This document shows positions 18,908 to 27,082 of a DNA stretch of 64,000 nucleotides, one piece after another. The notes below the pieces were generated by a model. That model was not told the DNA's origin and searched no databases. It saw only the letters and a list, made by a program, of their open reading frames with translations. The stretch lies in the NCBI RefSeq assembly GCF_010092985.1, contig NZ_CP048106.1, forward strand, positions 124,001-188,000, in the 5' to 3' direction. Each line of letters starts with the position of its first letter. The first letter of the stretch is position 1. The DNA is from Pontibacter pudoricolor (GTDB taxonomy: Bacteria > Bacteroidota > Bacteroidia > Cytophagales > Hymenobacteraceae). The position numbers were made by a program, and so were the translations under genes.

Positions 18908-19807
18908 TTAATTAATCCCGCTAATAACAAACCGTTCCGGATGAAACTGCTCGTAAAGCGAGTGAATCATACCGTCTTTTAAACCAACATTCGGAACCAT
19001 CATACTCTCCAGTTTAGCCCAGCGCATAGCAGATAAATATATTTCGGCGGCAGGCAGAATTACATCGGCGCGGTCCGGGTTCAGGAGCAGCTTATTCACA
19101 CGATCTTCCATGCTCATTCCCGAAACTATAGCTACTACCTCTTCGATCTGCTTCCGGAAGATGGGCTTACCGGTTATCTTGCCGGCCATATCATAGATCT
19201 TATTTATGTTGCCACCTGTGCCAATAGCCCGGGAAAGCTGGTATTTACGGGCGTTCTCTTCTATCCAGTGGCGCATCATATTCCATAGTTCTACAGAATC
19301 GTTGCCGTGCATGTGGCGGATAGAGCCCTGCTCGAATGATTGGGAAGCTACTTTCTGGCGGTTTACATAAATGTTGAATTCCGTGCTGCCGCCACCTACG
19401 TCAATATGCAGGTAGTTACGCTCATCCAGGAAATTCACAATCACTTTGTTTATCAACTCTGCTTCGGCTACACCGTCAATTACATCTATTTTCATGCCCA
19501 GCCGTTCTTCTATCAACTGCAGAATTTCAGGTGCATTCTGAGAGTTTCGCATGGCAGAGGTAGCGCAGATCATATAATGATCCACATCGTGTACATCCAG
19601 AAGCAGCTGGAAAGCGTGGAGTAACTTTACAAACTTATCTATCTTAACGTCGCTGATATAGCCTGAATTAAACACATCTTCTCCGAAGCGGATGGCGTAG
19701 CGGATGTATTCTATCCGTTTAAAAATTACACTGGCATCCTGCTGAAGGGCACTTGAGATCTGGCACCTTACGGCGTTGGAGCCTATATCGATGGCGGCTA
19801 ATTTCAA
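18908..19807 (-). CDS. Ppx/GppA family phosphatase
   Basis: The family includes exopolyphosphatases and guanosine pentaphosphate phosphohydrolases. The 299-residue protein has the actin-like ATPase/phosphatase fold: MKLAAIDIGSNAVRCQIS at the start (phosphate loop), ICATSAMRNSQN, a DVGGGSTEFNIY second loop and AIGTGGNINKIYDM. It lacks the extra C-terminal HD-like domain of E. coli Ppx, giving the short form common in Bacteroidota. It may set polyphosphate or (p)ppGpp levels, which is an inference. Confidence 0.93.
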   Translation of the reverse strand: MKLAAIDIGSNAVRCQISSALQQDASVIFKRIEYIRYAIRFGEDVFNSGYISDVKIDKFVKLLHAFQLLLDVHDVDHYMICATSAMRNSQNAPEILQLIEERLGMKIDVIDGVAEAELINKVIVNFLDERNYLHIDVGGGSTEFNIYVNRQKVASQSFEQGSIRHMHGNDSVELWNMMRHWIEENARKYQLSRAIGTGGNINKIYDMAGKITGKPIFRKQIEEVVAIVSGMSMEDRVNKLLLNPDRADVILPAAEIYLSAMRWAKLESMMVPNVGLKDGMIHSLYEQFHPERFVISGIN

Positions 19808-19845
19808 ACGGTGATCGGTTATAGTTATAAATTGCTTCTCTAGTT

Positions 19846-19853
19846 CAAAGATA
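19846..19853 (-). promoter_or_regulatory. candidate -7 element for the Ppx/GppA gene
   Basis: The minus strand reads TATCTTTG, exact to TAnnTTTG, 39 bases before the start codon. The -33 region is not clear. The remainder of the gap to 20087 holds nothing recognisable. Confidence 0.4.
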
Positions 19854-20087
19854 AACAGAAATCAGTTTCCGGTGAAATTATAGTGCAGGTATACGGGCAC
19901 AATGACATTTGTTTTTTAGTCTGGGGAAAGTACCTCTACTTTATTTGCGGCTGGAAAACACAGCCCGAATATAACCTTGTCTTTAAACAGCTCCTTGATC
20001 TGAAAACACGGCTAGCCAGGGTTCAAGTTTAAACTATGGAAGGTGCAGGGCGTACAATAAAACGTTGAAGGACGAATATTAGAAGAT

Positions 20088-20933
20088 ATGGATAAGAAAA
20101 AACAACGGTGGCATGCGAAGAAGCGAAAAGTAGCAAAAAGACTTTTTCCGCTGTTTGCGCCACTTATATTTTCGCCGATGGCTGCGCCGATAAGCAGCAG
20201 TGCAGCTAAAACCAAGACCAAAAAAACCACTAAAGAAACCGTATCAAACTATAAAATTATGCAGTTCGACCAGGTGGCTTACAGTCTTTATAACGAGATG
20301 GGACTTGGGCAAACCGGGCTGAAGTATGAAGTTTTTTCGAAGGCGCTTACCGGGTATTATAACATGAAGCACGAAGGCAGGTTATCTGGCAAGCCGGTTT
20401 TAACTATGGTCGATTTTACAAAGTCATCAACGCAAAAAAGGCTTTGGGTAGTAGATGTAGAAAAAAAAGAACTACTGCATCATACCTATGTGGCGCATGG
20501 CCGCAATTCAGGAGAGGAGTTTGCTGAGAATTTCTCGAATGATAATAAGTCCTATATGAGTAGCATCGGCTTTTATGTAACCCAAAATACATACCATGGC
20601 AAACATGGGCTTTCGCTTAAATTAGAAGGCGTAGACGAAGGTTTTAACACGAATGCCCTGGAGCGCTGCATTGTAATACATGGTGCCGAATATGCAAGCC
20701 CAAAATTTATAGATCAGGCGGGCAGGCTTGGCAGAAGTTTAGGTTGCCCGGCGCTGCCAATGGAAGAGCACGAAGATATTATTAACACGGTAGTGGGCGA
20801 GACAGCTATGTACGTGCATGCTAAGAGCGATGATTATACGTCGCATTACCTGGACCACGCCACTGCTATGGCTGAGATTGTTAACGAAAATCCGAATAAT
20901 ACTTTGCCGCCTAATACGGATGTTTCCAGTTAA
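20088..20933 (+). CDS. L,D-transpeptidase catalytic domain protein (YkuD_2 type)
   Basis: The 281-residue protein has a basic N-terminus and a hydrophobic stretch (LFPLFAPLIFSPMAAPISSS) that can act as a signal or anchor. The catalytic part contains VVDVEKKELLHHTYVAHGRN, then HGAEYASPKFIDQAGRLGR and SLGCPALP with the nucleophile Cys220, the arrangement of the murein L,D-transpeptidase YkuD_2 family. It should cross-link or trim peptidoglycan in the periplasm. Its 3' end overlaps the convergent redoxin gene by 23 bases. Confidence 0.88.
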   Translation: MDKKKQRWHAKKRKVAKRLFPLFAPLIFSPMAAPISSSAAKTKTKKTTKETVSNYKIMQFDQVAYSLYNEMGLGQTGLKYEVFSKALTGYYNMKHEGRLSGKPVLTMVDFTKSSTQKRLWVVDVEKKELLHHTYVAHGRNSGEEFAENFSNDNKSYMSSIGFYVTQNTYHGKHGLSLKLEGVDEGFNTNALERCIVIHGAEYASPKFIDQAGRLGRSLGCPALPMEEHEDIINTVVGETAMYVHAKSDDYTSHYLDHATAMAEIVNENPNNTLPPNTDVSS

Positions 20934-21471
20934 TGCCGCAACCCACCGCTGGGTGTTGTTCCTGTGACGGCTGCTGGCCTTGTAGTAATGCATCTAAGGC
21001 ACGTGTCAGATCCTGGCCTGTAACCAGTATATACGATTTTGGCCGGGAACTATCGAACTGACCGTGGTAGGCTAAGCGTTTGTTGGCATCAAACACAAAA
21101 AACTCGGGTGTACAAACTGCCTGGTAGGTACGTGCCACCTGTTGCGTCTGGTCGTAAAGATACGGAAACGTAAAGCCGCGTTCCTGAGCCAGGGCTCTCA
21201 TTTCATCTGGCCCGTCCTGTGGCTGTATAGTTGCATCGTTGGCGCTGATGGCTACAAAGCCTACTCCTTTCTGTTGGTATTCTTTTGCGACTTCCACTAC
21301 CTTATCCAGGATGTGCAGCACATACGGGCAATGGTTACAGGTAAATAATATAACAGTTGCCTTGCTGCCTGCTACATCGCGTAGCGAAAACAATCTGCCG
21401 GAAACAGTGTCGAGTAATGCGAAGTCGGGTGCCAGGGTACCTAAAGCAATTTCAGAAGTTGCGTAAGCCAT
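20911..21471 (-). CDS. thioredoxin-like AhpC/TSA family protein
   Basis: The start at 21471 (MAYATSEIALGTLAPDFALL) was chosen because an upstream in-frame extension of 17 residues is low-complexity. The 186-residue protein has a thioredoxin fold with LFTCNHCPYVLHIL, a CNHC redox pair at Cys45 and Cys48, then FVAISANDA, a cis-proline region AVCTPEFFVFDAN, and GCGINWKHPY at the end. Cytosolic relatives are disulfide oxidoreductases or peroxidases of undefined substrate. Confidence 0.9.
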   Translation of the reverse strand: MAYATSEIALGTLAPDFALLDTVSGRLFSLRDVAGSKATVILFTCNHCPYVLHILDKVVEVAKEYQQKGVGFVAISANDATIQPQDGPDEMRALAQERGFTFPYLYDQTQQVARTYQAVCTPEFFVFDANKRLAYHGQFDSSRPKSYILVTGQDLTRALDALLQGQQPSQEQHPAVGCGINWKHPY

Positions 21472-21639
21472 AGTTTTAGGTTTGGATGAGGGTGAAGCGC
21501 CGGAGCCATTACCTGCCGGCACTTCTAAAATACCTCTTTAATCTGACTTAATCAATAGCGGTTTGCTTAGTTTGCATGAATCAGAGAATCAGGGGGATTT
21601 AGTCGATAGGGATAGGGCTGCCCTTTCTAAGTTTTGCAT

Positions 21640-22700
21640 TTTTACTGAGGGGGCCGTTACCCCTGAACTGGGAAAGGAGCTGTTCTTTCGAAGCTATAGT
21701 TGGAGTTATAGTTATAGAGTTAGTATAATCCAACCACCCTGGTCCCTCAGCGCTCCGCTCCCTACTTTCGAAATCGCTTCGCGGTAATATAAGGCGGGAG
21801 ATTTGGCCTTTGCTATTGTTTTACCGCTTCCCAGCTTTCCCCTTTTATCGAGGGCCCCTACCCCCAAAACAGGGGAAGGAGCTTTTGGCCTTTGCTATAG
21901 ATGGAGTTATAGTTCTATAGTTGGCGTTTTAACCCACCCCTGCCCCTCCCAAGAGGGGAATTTCGGCTATAGTTAAGGTTGTAGTTTTATAGTTCTATAG
22001 TTTCCATTTGACACACCCTGCTGAGCTTGGCTCGCAAGTTTTGAACTCTCTGTTCTCACTTGTCCTCAAGGGGACAATTCTGTTACTACTTTACGTCCTG
22101 TCACTCTTGCCCTCGCTCGCGTCCCGCGAGTGTGAGCTAGCTGCGGACTCTGGCCGCTTTAACCAACCTGTGCCTGAGGCACAAGTGGCGGGACGCCACT
22201 AAGTAGCTCACACTCGCGGGACGCGAGCGAGGGCGAATTAGGGAATGAAACAGCCATGCCCTCAAGGGAACAATTTCACTATTAGTTTTCGAACTGTCAT
22301 TTCGACCTGCGGGAAAAATCTGAGTTCTATAGTTACACCATTCGAGCAGGACAGGTCTCGACCTGTCCCTACGGAACTATAGCCACGGTAAAGCGATGCA
22401 ACTACAACTTATCACTCAACTATGGAAATTGCTATCGAATTGATCGCAGTCTTTGGGTTGAGCGCCTTGTAGATTTCCGGTGCCGTTAGGCATTGCGACG
22501 AAGGAGCAAAGGAAATGTACACCGCGCGATGCCCGAAGACGGGGCCTCCCGGCCGTGAGGGCACCAAGGCCAACTATAAAACTGTAGGCAAGTAAAGCTC
22601 CCAGGATTGGAGGGATATTTGAAAGGAAGGCTTGTTTCGGATAGTAGAGTTTTAAACTATAGAACCCAGATTTCCCCTGACGCAGAAATGACAAAAGAGA
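21640..22700 (+). repeat. composite hairpin-module repeat, copy 3
   Basis: The longest plus-oriented copy. It has two versions of the leading module (a degenerate one at 21650-21690 and a good one at 21826-21885), the CCCTCCCAAGAGGGG hairpin (about 21945-21960), a large extra module of about 270 bases (22019-22290) found otherwise only in copy 4, the palindrome GGACAGGTCTCGACCTGTCC at 22349-22368 and the core block at 22429-22570. The core here is the most diverged (CGTTAGGCATTGCG instead of CGCCAGGCAACC). It separates the divergent redoxin and nucleotidyltransferase genes. Confidence 0.85.
22109..22234. repeat. 31-base perfect inverted repeat with inner hairpin
   Basis: Left arm 22109-22139 (begins GCCCTCGCTCGCGTCCCGCG) and right arm 22204-22234 are perfect inverse complements, 31 bases each. 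The 64-base loop holds a further palindrome, AGTGGCGGGACGCCACT. The same structure recurs at 39911-40033. Confidence 0.85.
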
Positions 22701-23048
22701 AACTATAAACCAACTCGTTAGACATTCAGAAGTACAGGAAAAGAAACTATAATATGTAGATGAAGCGGCATAACCGGCAACACTTATACAACATTGCACT
22801 ACCTTCCAACAAATACTCCAACTCAATTACCACAATCCCTGATTCTTTGCACGTAACGGCACTATTTACTTACAATGTAAAACAATGTTTTTGTACTTCT
22901 TTTAGCTGGTAACCAGACACTTTCTTGTAAATAGGCAACAACCATTCTCTCAGAATGGAGTAAATAACCTACTCCCTTGTTGTTCGTTCCCGTCACTTGT
23001 GAGGCCAAATGCATGCAACAAGACCTGATTTTATAGCATCGACTTAAC
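22701..23048. other. gap before the nucleotidyltransferase gene
   Basis: No gene is seen. A frame on the minus strand here only runs into the N-terminus of the next gene and has no family features. Confidence 0.5.
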
Positions 23049-23843
23049 ATGAAAAAAATAAAAGAAGAGAAAGCGGTGGTAAACGGCAAAAGCGTAGCTA
23101 CGCCTAAAGAAGCTACAAATGGCCAGGATATCGCCAACGAATTTTATAAGAAAACCCTCACGCTCCTGAAAGATAGCCCGACGCCTTATTTGTTAGGAGG
23201 TGGCTACGCTATGTTCGAATACACCGGCATTGTGCGCGACATGAAAGACCTGGACATTTTCTGTAAACCAAGCGAATACCAGTACCACTTAAAATACCTA
23301 AACGACAAAGGCTACCAGACCGAGATTACGGATGCCCGCTGGCTGGCCAAAGTGTTCCAGAATGGCTATTACATCGACATCATCTTTGATACGGTAAACA
23401 ACATCTGCACCGTAGATGACAGCTGGTACGAGTATGCAGTGAAAGGTAAAGTGTTTGGGATACCTGTAAAGTTCCTGGCGCCGGAAGAGTTGATCTGGTG
23501 CAAGATTTATGTGCAGAACCGCGAGCGGTACGATGGTGCCGACGTGAACCACCTGTTTCTGCGTTACGGTAAAAAGCTCGACTGGAAACGCCTGTTCAGC
23601 CGCATGGACCACCACTGGCAACTGCTCCTGAGCCAGGTCATCAACTTCCAGTTTGTTTACCCCGCCGACCGCGACATCATTCCTAAATGGCTTTTTGATG
23701 AGCTGATGCAGCGCGCAATGCATCAGTATGAACTGCCGGCATCGGTTGAGAAAGTTTGCCGCGGCCCGATTATAGACCAGACCCAGTACAAAACCGATAT
23801 TACGGAATGGGAGTACAAGGTGGTAACTATAAAAACCATTTAG
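23049..23843 (+). CDS. nucleotidyltransferase-fold protein
   Basis: The 264-residue protein has the minimal polymerase-beta-like nucleotidyltransferase motif LLGGGYAMFEYTG (residues 48-60) followed by DMKDLDIF with Asp67 and Asp69 as the metal-binding pair, then VFQNGYYIDIIFD with a third acid. The middle (FLAPEELIWCKIYVQNRERY) resembles AbiEii-like and related transferases that lack an N-terminal toxin partner. The substrate is unknown. The gene ends 3 bases before a metallophosphoesterase gene, forming a two-gene operon. Confidence 0.8.
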   Translation: MKKIKEEKAVVNGKSVATPKEATNGQDIANEFYKKTLTLLKDSPTPYLLGGGYAMFEYTGIVRDMKDLDIFCKPSEYQYHLKYLNDKGYQTEITDARWLAKVFQNGYYIDIIFDTVNNICTVDDSWYEYAVKGKVFGIPVKFLAPEELIWCKIYVQNRERYDGADVNHLFLRYGKKLDWKRLFSRMDHHWQLLLSQVINFQFVYPADRDIIPKWLFDELMQRAMHQYELPASVEKVCRGPIIDQTQYKTDITEWEYKVVTIKTI

Positions 23844-23846
23844 CGA

Positions 23847-24587
23847 ATGGATAAAAAAAAGAAGAAAATCCGTGTGGCTGCCGTAGGCGATATACATGTG
23901 CGCGATACAGATAAAGGCAAATGGATTGAGTTTTTCAAGGACGTATCGGCAAATGCAGATGTGCTGCTGATATGCGGTGACCTGACTGACCATGGACGTG
24001 CCTCGGAAGCCGAAATATTAGCCGAAGAACTGCGTGCCTGCTCCATACCTGTAGTTGCTGTACTAGGCAATCACGATTTCGACCACAACGAGCATGAGGA
24101 GATACGGAAAGTATTGGCGCAAACCGGCGTGAATATGTTGGATGGCGACATGGTGGTATTGGAAGGGGTCGGTTTTGCAGGTGTAAAAGGCTTTGGGGGT
24201 GGCTTTAACCGCGCTATGCTGGCCATGTTCGGAGAACCGATGATGAAGCAGTTTGTGCAGGAAGCCGTAGACGAATCGCTGAAGCTGGATGGTGCCTTGT
24301 CCAGGTTAGAGACAGAGCACCCGGATATTCCTAAAATTGCAGTTTTGCACTATGCCCCCATTGCAGCAACTATAGAAGGCGAGCCCGAAGCCATTTACCC
24401 GTTTCTGGGCTCATCCAGGTTGGCAGAACCATTGGAGCGCCGCCAGGTGCTGGCCGCCTTTCATGGGCATGCACATGTGGGTACCTTGGAAGGGCAGACA
24501 GCCAAAGGTGTAAAGGTCTTTAATGTGGCCAAGCCATTGCTGCAGAAGCTGGATAAACCGCTGCTGTATTATGTACTGGAAGTATAA
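23847..24587 (+). CDS. calcineurin-like metallophosphoesterase
   Basis: The 246-residue protein shows all metal-ligand motifs of the family: AVGDIHVRD (Asp15, His17), ICGDLTDHG, LGNHDFDHNE, VLHYAP and FHGHAHVGTLEG. It hydrolyses phosphodiester or phosphomonoester bonds of an unknown substrate, probably in the cytosol. It is the second gene of an operon with the nucleotidyltransferase and is followed by a terminator. The pairing suggests the two act on the same nucleotide or nucleic acid end, which is inference. Confidence 0.9.
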   Translation: MDKKKKKIRVAAVGDIHVRDTDKGKWIEFFKDVSANADVLLICGDLTDHGRASEAEILAEELRACSIPVVAVLGNHDFDHNEHEEIRKVLAQTGVNMLDGDMVVLEGVGFAGVKGFGGGFNRAMLAMFGEPMMKQFVQEAVDESLKLDGALSRLETEHPDIPKIAVLHYAPIAATIEGEPEAIYPFLGSSRLAEPLERRQVLAAFHGHAHVGTLEGQTAKGVKVFNVAKPLLQKLDKPLLYYVLEV

Positions 24588-24598
24588 AGTATGAATTG

Positions 24599-24640
24599 GA
24601 AAAAACGGCCACTTGTAAAACAGGTGGCCGTTTTTGTTTT
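24599..24640 (+). terminator. Rho-independent terminator after the phosphoesterase gene
   Basis: AAAAACGGCCAC pairs with GTGGCCGTTTTT, followed by GTTTTG. Confidence 0.9.
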
Positions 24641-24682
24641 GTTGCGGCTGTGCGTATTTTAGAGAATTAATTCACCCGTATC

Positions 24683-25858
24683 ATGAAAGTCAGAAACCAC
24701 CTGTACCTGCTCCTTTTACTTGCTTTGTTTGCATGCACTGACAAGCAAAGTCAGCAAACTATAGCCACAACCGCAACAAGCCAGAAAGTATATTACCCTG
24801 GCAAAGGCGATAACTGGGAGACCAGGAAACCCGAACAGGTAGGCATGGACGCTACACTGCTAGAGCAGGCAGTAGCGTGGGCAAAAACACAGGAAACAAC
24901 CCAGATTCAAAAAGACTTCTCTACACAGAAAGAGATATTCGGGGAACCGTTAGGGCCATTGCCGGCTACCAGAGCAAACACCAATGGCATCATCCTGAAA
25001 GATGGCTACATTGTAGCAGAGTGGGGCGATACTAAAGCCGTTGATCCGACTTATAGTGTGGCTAAAAGCTTTCTCTCAACTCTTTTGGGCTTAACTCTGG
25101 ACCGCGGCATGATCCAAAGTATAAATGACCCGGTGGCAAAGTATGTGAAGGATGGAGGCTATAGTTCGGAACATAACAGCAAGGTAACCTGGCAACACCA
25201 CGCCCGACAGACCAGCGAGTGGGAAGGAGAGCTATGGGGTAAGAAACATGATTTTATTGGTAAGGAAGCATTTGGCCGTGGAGAGCGCAAGCCACGCGAA
25301 CTGCAGGAACCGGGCAGCTTTTACGAGTATAACGATGTACGCATTAACCGCTTTGCCTTGTCGTTGCTGCGCCTGTGGGAAAAGCCTTTGCCGGAAGTGC
25401 TGAAAAATGAGATAATGGACCCGATAGATGCTTCCGAAACCTGGCAATGGGTACCTTACCGTAATTCTGTAGCTGAGATAAATGGCAAGCAGATGCCATC
25501 GGTAAGCGGTGGTACCCGCTGGGGCGGCGGCCTCTGGATAAGTGCCCGCGACGAAGCCCGTTTCGGTTACCTGTTCCTGCGCAACGGCCAATGGAAAAAT
25601 AAGCAGCTGATCTCAGAAAAGTGGGTGAACGAAGCCACAACCAGCCGCGGTGCAGTAGGACCGGACTATGGCTACCTGTGGTGGCTGAATACCGAAGACA
25701 AAGCCTGGCCTGATGCTCCGGCCACGAGCTACGCAGCTTTAGGAGCCGGCCAGAATACCGTTTGGATAGACCCGGAGCATGACATCGTAATAGTTTGGCG
25801 CTGGCATAATGGTAACCCGAATGAGCTGATCAAGCGCGTGCTGGCGGCGGTGAAGTAA
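24683..25858 (+). CDS. serine hydrolase of the beta-lactamase/class C family, lipoprotein
   Basis: The 391-residue protein starts with a lipoprotein signal (LYLLLLLALFAC, Cys18). The catalytic SxxK is in TYSVAKSFLSTLLGL (Ser126, Lys129), the tyrosine motif is YEYNDVRINRF and a C-terminal block YGYLWWLNTED / GAGQNTVWIDP completes the fold. Family members hydrolyse beta-lactams, esters or peptidoglycan peptides; a cell-wall or small-ester role at the periplasmic membrane is likely but the substrate is not clear. The gene stands alone. Confidence 0.9.
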   Translation: MKVRNHLYLLLLLALFACTDKQSQQTIATTATSQKVYYPGKGDNWETRKPEQVGMDATLLEQAVAWAKTQETTQIQKDFSTQKEIFGEPLGPLPATRANTNGIILKDGYIVAEWGDTKAVDPTYSVAKSFLSTLLGLTLDRGMIQSINDPVAKYVKDGGYSSEHNSKVTWQHHARQTSEWEGELWGKKHDFIGKEAFGRGERKPRELQEPGSFYEYNDVRINRFALSLLRLWEKPLPEVLKNEIMDPIDASETWQWVPYRNSVAEINGKQMPSVSGGTRWGGGLWISARDEARFGYLFLRNGQWKNKQLISEKWVNEATTSRGAVGPDYGYLWWLNTEDKAWPDAPATSYAALGAGQNTVWIDPEHDIVIVWRWHNGNPNELIKRVLAAVK

Positions 25859-26045
25859 TTTGTTGTTGGCTGTTAATTGATGTAGAACTATAAATTTGGA
25901 ATCCAAGGGGCGAGCGCCCACGCTTGTGACGAACTATAGCAGGGGACTTTTTGCTTTTACACTTTAGTTAATATCACCAGTCTATCCGGACCAACACTAC
26001 TAAAAGTTAAAGAGGCAACTGCCGTTACCCAACCAGCATTTTAAA

Positions 26046-26903
26046 TTAAAACCGCTTCAAGTGGTGCTTCTGAAAAGTCCATTCGGGGGTGAGGAGCGGG
26101 CCGTTAAAGTTAGTGCTGTACCAAGGGCTAAGGTCAGGATTCATGGGGTTTTGGAGTATCTGTATTTCCTGAGCGGGCATGTAACTTTGCGCCAGTAAGA
26201 AGAGCCTTTCACCGGTTTGCGAATTCACGACCATATCAACAACTATAACTGCATGACCGGGGCTGCCGCCTTTTATAAATACATCGCCGATCTGTATTTT
26301 ATCTATAGTTACAGCCCTCATTTCTTTTTCTAAAGAGAGCGTACCAGCGTAGGTAAAGACAATTTTCAGATAATCACGGAAAGAACTATAGTTTGTAGCA
26401 GGAGCTGCCTTCTTTACCCAGTTAACCTCGTTTCCCTTTACGTTCATACGGTAACCTTGCTGCCACTTACTATAGTTTGCAGTAAAACCGTTCGTTAAGT
26501 TGAAGTGGATGTCGTTGTAGCGTTTCTGGTTATACAAATACTCTGCACGTAGCCGCATCACAGCATCGGCGCACTGCTGCAGGTCATAGTTGCCAACGTC
26601 AATATCCATAACAGCATCATACACTCCGTCGTTGGGTTTTACTTTACCATCATAGTAATGCGCCACTGCACCATGCGTTTTAAGTTTGAAGTTTTGCAGA
26701 TATGCTTCAAATGAATTTGATTGTGGCTTAACCCGGGTAAAGCCACTTGGTGCCGGATATCGTTCAGCTATAGTTTTACCAGACGGATTAACTTTTGCTT
26801 CATGCGCTGCAACACTTTCTATAGGCTGTTCCTGTAGCTTTTCTGCGTTGGAGTTGCAGGCAGTAAGTAGAGTTAAGAGGAGAGGGGCCAGGCAGCGCTT
26901 CAT
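26046..26903 (-). CDS. DUF4846 lipoprotein
   Basis: The 285-residue protein has a lipoprotein signal ending at Cys16 (LLTLLTACNS). The mature region begins RYPAPSGFTRVKPQSNSFEAY and has VYDAVMDIDVGNYDLQQCAD, NGFTANYSKWQQG, GDVFIKGGSPGHAVIVVDM and FLLAQSYMPAQEIQIL, the order of conserved segments in DUF4846 proteins, widespread in Bacteroidota. The conserved GHAVIVVD segment recalls NlpC/P60-like papain folds, but no function is established. The terminator at 27029-27061 separates it from the amidohydrolase gene. Confidence 0.85.
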   Translation of the reverse strand: MKRCLAPLLLTLLTACNSNAEKLQEQPIESVAAHEAKVNPSGKTIAERYPAPSGFTRVKPQSNSFEAYLQNFKLKTHGAVAHYYDGKVKPNDGVYDAVMDIDVGNYDLQQCADAVMRLRAEYLYNQKRYNDIHFNLTNGFTANYSKWQQGYRMNVKGNEVNWVKKAAPATNYSSFRDYLKIVFTYAGTLSLEKEMRAVTIDKIQIGDVFIKGGSPGHAVIVVDMVVNSQTGERLFLLAQSYMPAQEIQILQNPMNPDLSPWYSTNFNGPLLTPEWTFQKHHLKRF

Positions 26904-27028
26904 AAGTTTCTCTTTTCATGGAAGATAATAGTAATTTGCTAATATTGCAATAGTTTCCCAAGCTAGAAAGGAGCTAAGATCATGGCACAAGCATAGACGC
27001 TCGCTCGATAGGTTCCTACGTATAAAAT

Positions 27029-27061
27029 AAAAGCGGCTGCCCTAATGGAGCAGCCGCTTTT
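27029..27061 (-). terminator. Rho-independent terminator after the amidohydrolase gene
   Basis: On the minus strand AAAAGCGGCTGC pairs with GCAGCCGCTTTT around a 9-base loop, followed by ATTTTAT. Confidence 0.9.
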
Positions 27062-27082
27062 CTAAAGTTTAAAAATCAATTC

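Noticed and set aside
23298-23993. 231-codon frame on the minus strand across the nucleotidyltransferase gene
   Set aside because: Antisense to a gene with clear motifs; no start context or family.
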